Positions 22,812 to 30,421 of a stretch of 30,421 nt of DNA are shown piece by piece. Both the position numbers and the translations under genes were made by a program. Position 1 is the first letter of the stretch; each line of letters starts with the position of its first letter. Under the pieces are notes generated by a model. It was not told the origin of the DNA. It saw only the letters and a list, made by a program, of their open reading frames with translations, and ran no database searches. Origin of the DNA: JAJYSO01 sp964495935 (GTDB lineage: Bacteria > Bacteroidota > Bacteroidia > Flavobacteriales > Flavobacteriaceae); the NCBI GenBank assembly GCA_964495935.1, contig CAZBXQ010000040.1, positions 1 through 30,421 on the forward strand, written 5' to 3'.

Positions 22812-24131
22812 TTATTTAGATACCAGGAGGACTTGGTGTCCCGCCTTCAGTGTTACTTTGGGAACTTTTATTTTCTTGGAGAAATAACCTGACACACCTT
22901 GGAGTACCCCCCGGCTAAGATCCGCAGCCACTTGTTGTCCTGCGGACTGCGTGAACATTATATTCGTTCCAGAGTTTTGGCTCGTATTACCCGCCATTTC
23001 GGTAAGTGCATTCATTTCTGGGGAATAGGGAACATACAACCCTTGTTGCCCATCCAAATCATAACTTACGATCTCTACAGGGATTATATTTCCCTTCCAT
23101 TCTATTGAATTGATATTGAGCTGTAATCTTCCACCTTGAAATTTTGCGTTAGCCGTGATGAGTGTACCTTTTGGAATAATATGCTGAGGGGTTTGGGCTG
23201 GTTCTAACAAGCGCAATCGCACGTCCGTTTCTTCGGTAACTACTTGAGTTTCGTGAACACAAGCTTTGATGCTATTCTTCGGTTGTAAGGCTTTTTTATT
23301 TGTTCCAATCGTATAAAAATTACGATTTCTTGTTTCGTGCCAACTTGTGGAAAAAACACTATCTGTCGGTTCTTGATATAAAGCAGATACGATGGTCTCC
23401 CGGCTGGGTTGAAAAGGCACTACAACCGCTTTTGAATTAGCAGTGTGATCAACGGCGATATCTTCCTTTGAATCTTCTATGTTAGCTGAATTAGAGGGTA
23501 AATACCGAGTTGCCATTTGATAGGATTTTTCCATTAATTCCAACTGGTCTTCCATTGTGAGAGGTGCCGGGGCATCCTGTTGCACCAGTTGTTCTTTTAA
23601 TTCCTCCACTTGCTTGCGAAGTGCCGTGGTTTCTGCATTTTCATCTTGGTAAAATCCGTCTAAGGTGCTTTGCATATGCCGGTAACTGTTCAAAGAAGTA
23701 TTTGCATCTCTTCCAGATTTTTCTTTGCTGTTGGATAGTTCATACGCTTCGGAAGGATCCTCCCTTGATTCTTCTTTATCTTCGCTCCAATAATCAGAAA
23801 GCGATAACAGGTCATTGCGTTTTTCCTGTCTTTGCTTTTCAAGCATTTCTTGCTCATACGCTTTTCCCTTATCTCGTGGAAGCTCCGCTCCTGAAGCTTG
23901 CGGAATAACTTCGTTTAATCCACGGCTTTCGATCTCTTGTTTATCAGCAGAGGGTTTAAATATCAGGTATAAACAACCGATAAAAACAATTCCCATTAAT
24001 CCAAAAATCAATGGCTTTTTGAATTTTTCCAGTTTGTTAGTGGGGCTTTCTGGTGATAATTCTTCAGGAGCTTCGCGATTTCCTTCGATTACACGCACAC
24101 TATCTTTTTTATGTTCCTTTTCTTTCATCAT
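22812..24131 (-). CDS. traM: Conjugative transposon protein TraM
   Basis: This 439-residue protein has a short cytoplasmic N-terminus and one membrane span at about 39-60 (PLIFGLMGIVFIGCLYLIF). A long charged, partly coiled-coil periplasmic linker follows (about 65-260, with EKQRQEKRNDLLSLSDYW and LRKQVEELKEQLVQQ), then a conserved C-terminal domain (LLEPAQTPQHIIPKGTLITA, SYDLDGQQGLYVPYSPEM). The topology resembles VirB10, which spans the periplasm as the channel scaffold. Its ATG overlaps the traL stop by 4 nt. Confidence 0.92.
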   Translation of the reverse strand: MMKEKEHKKDSVRVIEGNREAPEELSPESPTNKLEKFKKPLIFGLMGIVFIGCLYLIFKPSADKQEIESRGLNEVIPQASGAELPRDKGKAYEQEMLEKQRQEKRNDLLSLSDYWSEDKEESREDPSEAYELSNSKEKSGRDANTSLNSYRHMQSTLDGFYQDENAETTALRKQVEELKEQLVQQDAPAPLTMEDQLELMEKSYQMATRYLPSNSANIEDSKEDIAVDHTANSKAVVVPFQPSRETIVSALYQEPTDSVFSTSWHETRNRNFYTIGTNKKALQPKNSIKACVHETQVVTEETDVRLRLLEPAQTPQHIIPKGTLITANAKFQGGRLQLNINSIEWKGNIIPVEIVSYDLDGQQGLYVPYSPEMNALTEMAGNTSQNSGTNIMFTQSAGQQVAADLSRGVLQGVSGYFSKKIKVPKVTLKAGHQVLLVSK

Positions 24132-24403
24132 TCGTTCTTTTTTAAAATTATTGGTAAAGTATCTTGCAATGCATTGCTTTTATTTTCAACCGGTAAAACC
24201 GGATGTTCAAGATGTTCGATAGTTACTGGTTCCCTCGATTGCCCGAGATTAAGCCATACCTTGAAGATGATTCCCCCGGAGAGTAGTAAATACCCTATAA
24301 AAAAGTACAGGGTATATTGCCGTTGCTTTTTGATGGGTGATTGTCGCCATTGCTTATCCCACCTGTCGATGGTTTTGTTCATTTTCTTTCGTAGGTGTTT
24401 CAT
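24128..24403 (-). CDS. traL: Conjugative transposon protein TraL (DUF3989-like)
   Basis: This 91-residue protein has a basic N-terminus (KHLRKKMNKTIDRWDKQW), one membrane span at about 31-50 (YFFIGYLLLSGGIIFKVW) and a short extracytoplasmic tail. Size, topology and position between traK and traM match TraL. The start could alternatively be Met8. It overlaps traM by 4 nt, indicating coupled translation. Its biochemical role is unknown. Confidence 0.85.
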   Translation of the reverse strand: MKHLRKKMNKTIDRWDKQWRQSPIKKQRQYTLYFFIGYLLLSGGIIFKVWLNLGQSREPVTIEHLEHPVLPVENKSNALQDTLPIILKKNE

Positions 24404-24415
24404 TGCTCTGCATTT

Positions 24416-25039
24416 TTAGCGTTCGATAACCTCCGTATCTTTATTCTCAACCACCGTAAATTTTTCGATAGTAAACCCTTGGGGGTTATTGTCCGAACGA
24501 ACCGAATTAACGAGGTAACAAGTAGTAATTAGATTTCGTTTAGTCAGGTTACTCGACCGAATGATATACTGTTTGGCATAGGTTCGTATGGTATACGGAT
24601 AGGTGTCAAAGTTCCCTACCACGCTATCCACTTCGATGCGTTGCTGGATATTCCCTGAGATAATCCTGCGGTAATACCCTTTCTCCGATAAATCTTTGTA
24701 ATAGTTAAAGGCAGATTTATCAGCGAGGTAAAAGGCGCGTTTCATATTGCTTTCAATCGCATCTTTGTCGGGCGCCAAGGTGAAAAACAATTCGTGAAAA
24801 CGTCGGACGTGTTCCCGGGCTTCTACCGGTCGATTGAGGCTTGCATCTTGTGAAAGCGCGAGCATCAATGATTTGCCGTTATCCAGCACATAGATTTTTT
24901 GCCGTTGCTCCTGCGCAAAACTGTACGATTTCCAAACGGTATAGCTCACTATGCCAATACAAAGTACCGCAAACACAATGGCGTATAGCCTAATTTGTTT
25001 AAAGCTATTTTCTATATTTCTAAGTGTTTTAAATTCCAT
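24416..25039 (-). CDS. traK: Conjugative transposon protein TraK (VirB8-like)
   Basis: This 207-residue bitopic inner-membrane protein opens MEFKTLRNIENSFKQIR and has one span at about 17-36 (YAIVFAVLCIGIVSYTVW). A periplasmic domain follows, with HVRRFHELFFTLAPD, ISGNIQQRIEVDSV and RNLITTCYLVN. Layout and length agree with VirB8-like TraK, which nucleates the type IV secretion channel at the inner membrane. It starts 23 bp after traJ. Confidence 0.92.
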   Translation of the reverse strand: MEFKTLRNIENSFKQIRLYAIVFAVLCIGIVSYTVWKSYSFAQEQRQKIYVLDNGKSLMLALSQDASLNRPVEAREHVRRFHELFFTLAPDKDAIESNMKRAFYLADKSAFNYYKDLSEKGYYRRIISGNIQQRIEVDSVVGNFDTYPYTIRTYAKQYIIRSSNLTKRNLITTCYLVNSVRSDNNPQGFTIEKFTVVENKDTEVIER

Positions 25040-25062
25040 TTTAAGCGTGTATTATTTTTAAA

Positions 25063-26055
25063 TTATTTGAGTAATTGCCCACCGATATTCCCGGCAGCAG
25101 ATCCCGCTCCGGCACTGGCCACATTTCCAGCTTTCATTGCGGTACGATTTACATTGCGGGTAAAGTTTCCGGCACCTCCAGCTTGAATGATCCATCCCGT
25201 TACGGTCGGAATGGTGAAGTAACCCACAATCCCAATGATCATAAAGATGATATATACGGTGTTGCCCGTATCCGGGGTATAAGTAGGGTCTGCCAACATT
25301 TCGATATCTCGTTCCACAATCAAGGTTTGTATCTTGGAAAGCATCGCACTGAATAAGTCAGAAACCGGCAGCCATAAATACACACTGATATAGCGGGTGA
25401 GCCATTGGGTCAAGGTGGATTGGAAACCATCCCAAACGGAAATAGCAAAAGCAATCGGACCGAGTATGGAAAGGACAATCAGAAAAAACGTCCGTATCGT
25501 ATCAATGACCAAAGCAGCCGCTTGAAAGAGAATTTCCAATAAATTACGAAACCAGTCCTTTGCGGTTTGTTCCATACTATACATCCCCCGTTCAAGATAC
25601 ATTCCGGACATTGTTGCCAAGTCAGAAAGCGACCAGCCGAGCTCATCCAGTCTTTTATCGAACTCTTCATCACTGACCAAATAAGCCGTCTCCGGATGGC
25701 GAAGCATCGCCTCGTATTCCAACTGATCTTTCTTTTCTTGCAATTCATTGAGATCAAATACTTGGCCCTCCAGAATAGTATGCGTGCCTTGTACGATAGG
25801 GCTTAATACTGTATTAATGGTTCCCAATACGATTGTCGGAAAAAACAGAATACAGATACCGATGGCAAAAGGACGTAATAAGGGATACACATCTATGGGT
25901 TCCGCCCGGCTTAAGGCTTGCCATACTTTTATGGCCACATAAAATAAAGCGCCTAAGCCTGCCAAGCCTTTGGCAATTGCCGACATCTCAGCAGACAACG
26001 GGAGCATCTCATCATACAGGGAGCGGAGGACTTCGTGAAGATTACTGAACTCCAT
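25063..26055 (-). CDS. traJ: Conjugative transposon protein TraJ (VirB6-like)
   Basis: This 330-residue polytopic inner-membrane protein has several hydrophobic segments, around 28-45, 75-100, 175-205 (AAALVIDTIRTFFLIVLSIL) and 270-295 (VYIIFMIIGIVGYFTIPTVT). Family sequence includes GFQSTLTQWLTRYISVYLWL and PVSDLFSAML. It ends in a Gly/Ala-rich tail (AGSAAGNIGGQLLK). It probably forms part of the DNA path through the inner membrane like VirB6. The ATG follows the traI stop after only 2 bp. Confidence 0.92.
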   Translation of the reverse strand: MEFSNLHEVLRSLYDEMLPLSAEMSAIAKGLAGLGALFYVAIKVWQALSRAEPIDVYPLLRPFAIGICILFFPTIVLGTINTVLSPIVQGTHTILEGQVFDLNELQEKKDQLEYEAMLRHPETAYLVSDEEFDKRLDELGWSLSDLATMSGMYLERGMYSMEQTAKDWFRNLLEILFQAAALVIDTIRTFFLIVLSILGPIAFAISVWDGFQSTLTQWLTRYISVYLWLPVSDLFSAMLSKIQTLIVERDIEMLADPTYTPDTGNTVYIIFMIIGIVGYFTIPTVTGWIIQAGGAGNFTRNVNRTAMKAGNVASAGAGSAAGNIGGQLLK

Positions 26056-26057
26056 AA

Positions 26058-26690
26058 TTACCAGTATTTTTGGTTCGCAGTTCCGTAGAGCTCAAGGACT
26101 CTTTGGGTATTGTTTTGTTTTTTGGCTCTTAAAAAGCTTACGGAGATATTTTTGTTGGTATAGTAGCGTACCAAATTGTGATATTCCTTTACCTCCTTAT
26201 AAACCCGGTCAATGATATCCATCCGTTCTTTATCATTCAAAGACAGACTCGTGGCTGTTGTAATCTGTTTCAACTCCTTTAGCAATTCGGTGCTTTCATT
26301 AAGCAATGCCGAATAGCCGTTTCCAATAGCGGTGAGTTCTTCATTTGAAAAGTTGGGATCATTCATCATTTTGCCGAAATTCTGGACATACATCTCGGAG
26401 ACATCGCCGACCAGCAAAACGGTTTGCTGTACTTTTCGCGCATCTTTTACCAAGTTGTTTACGGCTTGAAGCTTGTCGTAATACTCCTTTCCCTGCTTAT
26501 ATACTTTTTCTACTTCTTTGAAATTTTTGATGACATTACTCACTGTTGAAGAAGTTTGTACGATCTCATTGGCACTATTGACGATGCCCTGTGCCAAATT
26601 GGTGGGGTCAGTGACGACCCATTGGGCTTTTACAGTAGATGATACGGTTAATAAGAAGGCCGTTGTCATCATAAATACTAGCTTTTTCAT
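26058..26690 (-). CDS. traI: Conjugative transposon protein TraI (DUF4141)
   Basis: This 210-residue exported protein has a signal peptide of about 22 residues ending VKAQ, followed by WVVTDPTNLAQGIVNSANEI, the usual start of DUF4141/TrbJ-like proteins. The rest is helical with a coiled-coil look (NFKEVEKVYKQGKEYYDKLQ). Length and position between traG and traJ fit TraI of Bacteroides elements, which should not be confused with the F-plasmid relaxase of that name. It may act as a VirB5-like periplasmic component. TraH, often found just before it, is absent. Confidence 0.88.
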   Translation of the reverse strand: MKKLVFMMTTAFLLTVSSTVKAQWVVTDPTNLAQGIVNSANEIVQTSSTVSNVIKNFKEVEKVYKQGKEYYDKLQAVNNLVKDARKVQQTVLLVGDVSEMYVQNFGKMMNDPNFSNEELTAIGNGYSALLNESTELLKELKQITTATSLSLNDKERMDIIDRVYKEVKEYHNLVRYYTNKNISVSFLRAKKQNNTQRVLELYGTANQKYW

Positions 26691-26717
26691 TTGTTTCTGT
26701 TTTTAAAAGATGAATAA

Positions 26718-29222
26718 TTATTGATTTGTGTGTTCCCGCTTTTGCATAGCGATATGCTTAATGGCGAGCTCTACATTATTGTTCAGTTTGGAAGCGAGTC
26801 CCATCACTTCCATTTTTTCGGTTTCTTCGGTGGTATACGCCAAGTATTCTTCCAAGCTGACTTCTGTGGCATACACGGCAGAATGGGTCCCGCCTAATCC
26901 TATCCAAACCTCTTTATACAATCGGTTGGGGTCATTGTTCATATTGATGGAGAGCACTTGTCCTTTTTCTTTGTCGGTAAGCCCGAGCATTTTTTGGATA
27001 TCATCGAACTTGTTCATATACTTTCGCTGATCCAAGAGTATTTTACAGTCCGAATTATTGATGATACTTTCTTTGACAATAGGCGATTGAATAATGTCAT
27101 CTACCTCTTGGGTAACCACAATGGCTTCCCCAAAATATTTTCTTACTGTCTTGAATAAATATTTGATATACTCTGCCATTCCTTCTTTTGCAATGGCCTT
27201 CCAAGCTTCCTCAATTAAGATCAGTTTTCGAATCCCTTTAAGTCGGCGCATCTTATTGATAAAGACCTCCATAATGATAATCGTCACTATGGGAAAGAGG
27301 ATTTTATGATCTTTAATGGCATCAATCTCAAAAACGATAAACCGCTTGGACAATAAATCCAATTGTTCCTCAGAGTTGAGTAAATAATCATATTCTCCTC
27401 CACGATAATAGGGTTCTAACACGTTGAGAAAATTGGCAATATCAAAGTCCTTTTCTCTTACCTTTTTTTCTTCTAAGACCCTGCGGTAATCGCCTTGTAC
27501 GTATTCGTAAAAACCGTTGAAAGAGGCGGAAACCGTATTTGTTTTAATGTATTTGATATATCCGCTTACGGCATTGGAAAGCGCCACTTCTTCCGAGCGA
27601 GTCGGTGGCTCATCATCACGTTTCCACAACGTCAGGATCAAGGTTTTAATACTTTCCCGCTTTTCGATATCGAAAACACCATCATCGGTATAGAAAGGAT
27701 TAAAGGCTATGGGATGATCTTCCGTATAAGTGAAATATACCCCGTCTTCTCCTTTGGTTTTGCCCTTGATCAATTCGCATAACCCCTGATAGGAATTTCC
27801 CGTATCCACCATTAAGACGTGCGCACCTTGTTCGTAATATTGGCGAACCATATGATTGGTGAAAAAAGATTTTCCCGAACCCGATGGTCCCAGTATAAAT
27901 TTGTTGCGATTGGTAATAATACCCCGCTTCATCGGCTCATCAGAAATATCTAAATGAATGGGCTTGCCGGTCAATCGATCTGCCATTTTGATACCGAACG
28001 GAGAAGGTGAATTGTGGTAATTGGTTTCTTCGATGAAGAAACATAAAGCCGGCTCTATAAACGTATAGAAGCTTTCTTCACTTGGAAAATCGCCTGCATT
28101 TCCCGGCATCCCCGCCCAATATAAAGTAGCGGTATCTGTGGTATTATGACGGGGTTTACACTCCATCAAAGCCAGTGCACTCCCGCAATCATTTTTAAGC
28201 CGTCTGAGTTTGGCAGGATTCTCAGCCCAAGCCATCACGTTAAAATGCGCACGAATGGAGGAAAGACCATAGGAATGGGCTTCGTTCAAATACCGCTCTA
28301 TCCATTCTTTATTGATTTGATTGGCACGACTGTAGCGCGCCAAAGAATGCATATTCCGAGCTGATTTTTCAAACTTGCTCAGGTTCTCCTCGCTATTGTC
28401 CAAAAATAAATACTGATTGTAAATATGATTGCAGTTCAGTAGTAACCCTACCGGTGCCGCAAAGGACAATCGACAATCACTTCGATCGGTAGAAAGCTTT
28501 TCATATCGGGTATCCCCCGAAACCGTGCCGGGAAGATCATCCGTATCAGATAAGGTGTGCAGGCACAACCTTTGGTTTCCAACCCGCACTTCTTCCGCAT
28601 CGATGGCGATGTCCTGCATTGGTGTATCGATTTCTTTGGAGAGGGTCAAATATTGTTCTAATAAACCCTGCTTCTCATTGGTGCCGACAATGTCTTCTTC
28701 CTTCAAGCGACGTAATCGTATAAAGCCACTGTCGTTTATGATTCTTTCAAATTGTGTCACGGTTTCCATAAAGCGACGAACAGCAGCTTTGTTTCGAACT
28801 TCTTTTGGAATAAGTGTTCCTTTACAAAGCGAACTGAAATTGCTTTGCACACGCATTCTCTCTTTGGTCGTCTTTGTTATAAAGAGATAGCAGTAGTGAT
28901 TTAAAAAGGGGCGTTCATTAAAATGACGCTGATTAGATTTCGAGAGAAAACTTTGATTTTCCGCTGTAAAATCAGCCGCATAATTTTCTTTGAGATACCA
29001 ATCCTGTTTATGGACAATCGTAAAATCCGGTAGGGTTTTAATGGCTTTGTGCCATGCAGAATGAATCGCTTCGTATTCGGATGAGGCAACCGTAAATAAT
29101 TCCGGTAAATGGACTTCATAACAAGCGGTAATGTCCGCTTCTTTGGATAGAATACAATTATTTTCTACAGCCAGCAATGGAAACTTATTTTCCAAGGTGG
29201 TTATTTTAGCAGTATTTCTCAT
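26718..29222 (-). CDS. traG: Conjugation ATPase TraG (VirB4-like)
   Basis: This 834-residue cytoplasmic ATPase powers assembly of the mating channel. Walker A is GPSGSGKS at 445-452 (Lys451). Walker B is KLILIEEAW with Glu671-Glu672. The sequence VVTQEVDDIIQSPIVKESII follows in the usual position. The N-terminal third is the VirB4-type domain (LENKFPLLAVENNCILSKEAD, HYCYLFITKTTKERMR). It should not be confused with VirD4-type TraG coupling proteins of proteobacteria: the naming here follows Bacteroides transposons. Its ATG overlaps the traF stop by 4 nt. Confidence 0.95.
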   Translation of the reverse strand: MRNTAKITTLENKFPLLAVENNCILSKEADITACYEVHLPELFTVASSEYEAIHSAWHKAIKTLPDFTIVHKQDWYLKENYAADFTAENQSFLSKSNQRHFNERPFLNHYCYLFITKTTKERMRVQSNFSSLCKGTLIPKEVRNKAAVRRFMETVTQFERIINDSGFIRLRRLKEEDIVGTNEKQGLLEQYLTLSKEIDTPMQDIAIDAEEVRVGNQRLCLHTLSDTDDLPGTVSGDTRYEKLSTDRSDCRLSFAAPVGLLLNCNHIYNQYLFLDNSEENLSKFEKSARNMHSLARYSRANQINKEWIERYLNEAHSYGLSSIRAHFNVMAWAENPAKLRRLKNDCGSALALMECKPRHNTTDTATLYWAGMPGNAGDFPSEESFYTFIEPALCFFIEETNYHNSPSPFGIKMADRLTGKPIHLDISDEPMKRGIITNRNKFILGPSGSGKSFFTNHMVRQYYEQGAHVLMVDTGNSYQGLCELIKGKTKGEDGVYFTYTEDHPIAFNPFYTDDGVFDIEKRESIKTLILTLWKRDDEPPTRSEEVALSNAVSGYIKYIKTNTVSASFNGFYEYVQGDYRRVLEEKKVREKDFDIANFLNVLEPYYRGGEYDYLLNSEEQLDLLSKRFIVFEIDAIKDHKILFPIVTIIIMEVFINKMRRLKGIRKLILIEEAWKAIAKEGMAEYIKYLFKTVRKYFGEAIVVTQEVDDIIQSPIVKESIINNSDCKILLDQRKYMNKFDDIQKMLGLTDKEKGQVLSINMNNDPNRLYKEVWIGLGGTHSAVYATEVSLEEYLAYTTEETEKMEVMGLASKLNNNVELAIKHIAMQKREHTNQ

Positions 29223-29551
29223 ATCGTTTTTGATTTAGAAGTGACTTTGAAATACCGACGAATGGATTTCCGGCAAATAATATAATTGGGATGCTTTTTT
29301 CTCGCTCCCATTTTCATTAGTCCGTATGTACCGTACTTTTTGTTTAGTGAAAAGGTCTTCCAGATGATAAGTGATGCACCACTTGCGCCAATAAACAGGC
29401 AGATGTAGGAATTTATCCCGGCCATATAGAGAATCATTACCAGAATAATAACACCGAGCAACCCTCCGGCAAATATGAAGAGGTATTGCGCTTTCAGTCC
29501 TTTAAACTCCACTGTTCTTCCAATCCCTTTATTGATGTTATATGATTTCAT
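29219..29551 (-). CDS. traF: Conjugative transposon protein TraF (DUF4133, VirB3-like)
   Basis: This 110-residue inner-membrane protein starts MKSYNINKGIGRTVEFKGLK, the characteristic DUF4133 opening. Two hydrophobic segments lie close together at about 27-65 (LFIFAGGLLGVIILVMILYM and SYICLFIGASGASLIIW). A basic tail KKHPNYIICRKSIRRYF follows. The VirB3-like role and tight coupling to the VirB4-like traG gene (4-nt overlap) are as expected. Confidence 0.92.
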   Translation of the reverse strand: MKSYNINKGIGRTVEFKGLKAQYLFIFAGGLLGVIILVMILYMAGINSYICLFIGASGASLIIWKTFSLNKKYGTYGLMKMGARKKHPNYIICRKSIRRYFKVTSKSKTI

Positions 29552-29563
29552 AAAGAGCCGGGA

Positions 29564-29869
29564 TTACAGGAAGAAGGAACGTAAAATGGTGGCGGCCACA
29601 ATCAAGAAGATACACGCACCAAACCAGCTTGCAGCGGTCTTGGAGGTATCCGGATCACCCGAACTGAATTTGTTGTACACTTTTACGCCTCCAATAAGCC
29701 CTACAACCGCACCAATGGCATAAATCAGTTTGGTTGCTGGGTCAAAATAAGAGGTGATCATTTGTGTGGCCTCTGTAATGCCGGCGGAGCCATTTCCTTG
29801 AGCAAAGGCAGTCATCCCAAACAGCATTGTCACCAGTGTTGGCAATACTCTTTTTCCTTGTTTTTCCAT
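29564..29869 (-). CDS. traE: Conjugative transposon protein TraE (DUF4134, VirB2-like)
   Basis: This 101-residue protein has a signal-like N-terminus (about 1-24, ending AFAQ). It has two membrane segments, LIYAIGAVVGLIGGVKVY and ASWFGACIFLIVAATILRSF, joined by NKFSSGDPDTSKTA. This matches DUF4134 TraE, the probable pilin-like VirB2 counterpart. It is the first tra gene inside the window, and about 550 bp upstream of it contain no gene, so a promoter for traE-Q probably lies there. Confidence 0.92.
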   Translation of the reverse strand: MEKQGKRVLPTLVTMLFGMTAFAQGNGSAGITEATQMITSYFDPATKLIYAIGAVVGLIGGVKVYNKFSSGDPDTSKTAASWFGACIFLIVAATILRSFFL

Positions 29870-30421
29870 AATCGAAACACATTAAATTATTATTCCAAAC
29901 TCCGCACTCTGCGGGTTTTAGAACAAATGTCTTATGGAAAAAGAGGAGATTCGGGAAACTGGAAGTGAGTGGTATTAGATGGCGGTTGATGGATATTTCC
30001 AAAATTTATCTCGCTATTTTTATACGAGATAAGATTAACCGCTTTAACTTAGTCGAAGAGGTAGGTTAAAGATTATAAGATATAGATTACTTATTGTTGT
30101 TTTACTAAGATGAAATATTTTCAATTGTAGATTTGAAAGGAATTATTGATCTTAACAATGGAGCATTCGAGATACTGTTTTAGAAGTTAAGGAAACGGGC
30201 TAACCTATAAATGCTTTTGGTCTAATGAGTTTAAAAGAAAACCTCCTCTTATCGGCATTTTTAAACTTTTTAAGAAATGATTTATCGTTTAATTAAGGAT
30301 ATAAACTATTTCATCTATTTAAGTTTCAATATAATACATTACTTTTAATGACTTTTACTATAATTTATCATTAGTGGGCGATTAAAAGTAATTGATTTTC
30401 AGCTGATTACCAATAGGCTTG
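29870..30421. other. Gene-free upstream region of the tra operon
   Basis: No gene is supported; the frame at 29742-30002 is a shadow of traE. The region is AT-rich, contains inverted repeats at 30006-30032 and 30035-30069, and should hold the traE promoter reading left. I could not place a clear TAnnTTTG element on the minus strand. The right boundary of the window cuts through this interval or into an unseen gene. Confidence 0.5.
30006..30032. promoter_or_regulatory. Inverted repeat upstream of traE
   Basis: TTATCTCG (30006-30013) pairs perfectly with CGAGATAA (30025-30032) around an AT-rich 11-nt loop. A second weaker pair, TTAACC (30035-30040) and GGTTAA (30064-30069), adjoins it. Position suggests regulator binding for the tra operon; on the minus strand the first pair could instead be a weak terminator. 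Confidence 0.45.

Larger units (their letters stand above)
6751..30421. mobile_element. Left portion of a CTnDOT-like integrative conjugative element
   Basis: The block begins with a tyrosine integrase beside a truncated chromosomal gene and ends, still inside the element, upstream of traE. It carries ssb, a PRTRC cassette, a mutagenesis cassette, excisionase-like HTH genes and a tra operon ordered as in Bacteroides conjugative transposons. The left boundary is inferred from the methyltransferase truncation and lies somewhere in 6700-6996. The right end, relaxase, coupling protein and traA-D equivalents are not in the window. Integration, not a plasmid, is favoured by the integrase and the flanking chromosomal genes. 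Confidence 0.75.

Noticed and set aside
28429..28890. 153-codon plus-strand open frame opposite traG
   Set aside because: It is the antisense shadow of well-supported traG coding sequence and has no recognisable features.

Overview
The window reads as Bacteroidota DNA, perhaps a marine or soil Cytophagia-, Flavobacteriia- or Sphingobacteriia-type genome. The evidence is a CTnDOT-style tra operon, a Bacteroidetes-type tyrosine integrase, mostly weak Shine-Dalgarno sites, AT-rich spacers and short REP-like hairpins. Genus cannot be fixed from the sequence alone.

The left part, about 1-6750, looks chromosomal. It starts with roughly 900 bases without a convincing gene and three REP-like hairpins. 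A proline iminopeptidase gene follows on the minus strand, then a decayed internal fragment of a PglX/Eco57I-type DNA methyltransferase with an in-frame TAG. Next is a compact overlapping operon: a small XRE regulator, an AlbA_2 (Schlafen-like)/HATPase protein with a 10-bp tandem repeat inside its coding sequence, and a nuclease-methyltransferase fusion that lacks its expected C-terminal target-recognition part. This looks like a defence-island remnant.

From about 6751 to the end, the window is the left portion of an integrative conjugative element (ICE). It opens with a possible att-like site and direct repeats, an IntDOT-like tyrosine recombinase and its terminator. Next is a tandem array of 171-bp modules interrupted by a 100-N assembly gap. 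The plus-strand block that follows carries ssb, two small unknown genes and a reduced PRTRC cassette (proteins E, C, an unrecognised protein, B and the E1-like ThiF protein). A lone receiver-domain protein and a highly structured intergenic region separate this from a mutagenesis cassette: a self-cleaving S24 repressor diverging from an active DinB (Pol IV) and a compact DnaE-type polymerase.

The right third runs on the minus strand. It holds a transfer operon traE-F-G-I-J-K-L-M-N-O-Q with overlapping or closely spaced genes, ended by a good intrinsic terminator. Beyond the terminator are a small two-TM protein and two tandem HTH_17 regulator/excisionase-like genes. The relaxase, coupling protein, remaining tra genes and right end of the element lie outside the window.

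The strongest candidates for undescribed biology are the 171-bp repeat array, whose hairpin arms change between copies while staying complementary, and the stripped-down ubiquitin-like PRTRC cassette. The length-unstable repeat in the defence regulator and the mobile SOS-type mutasome are also worth attention.
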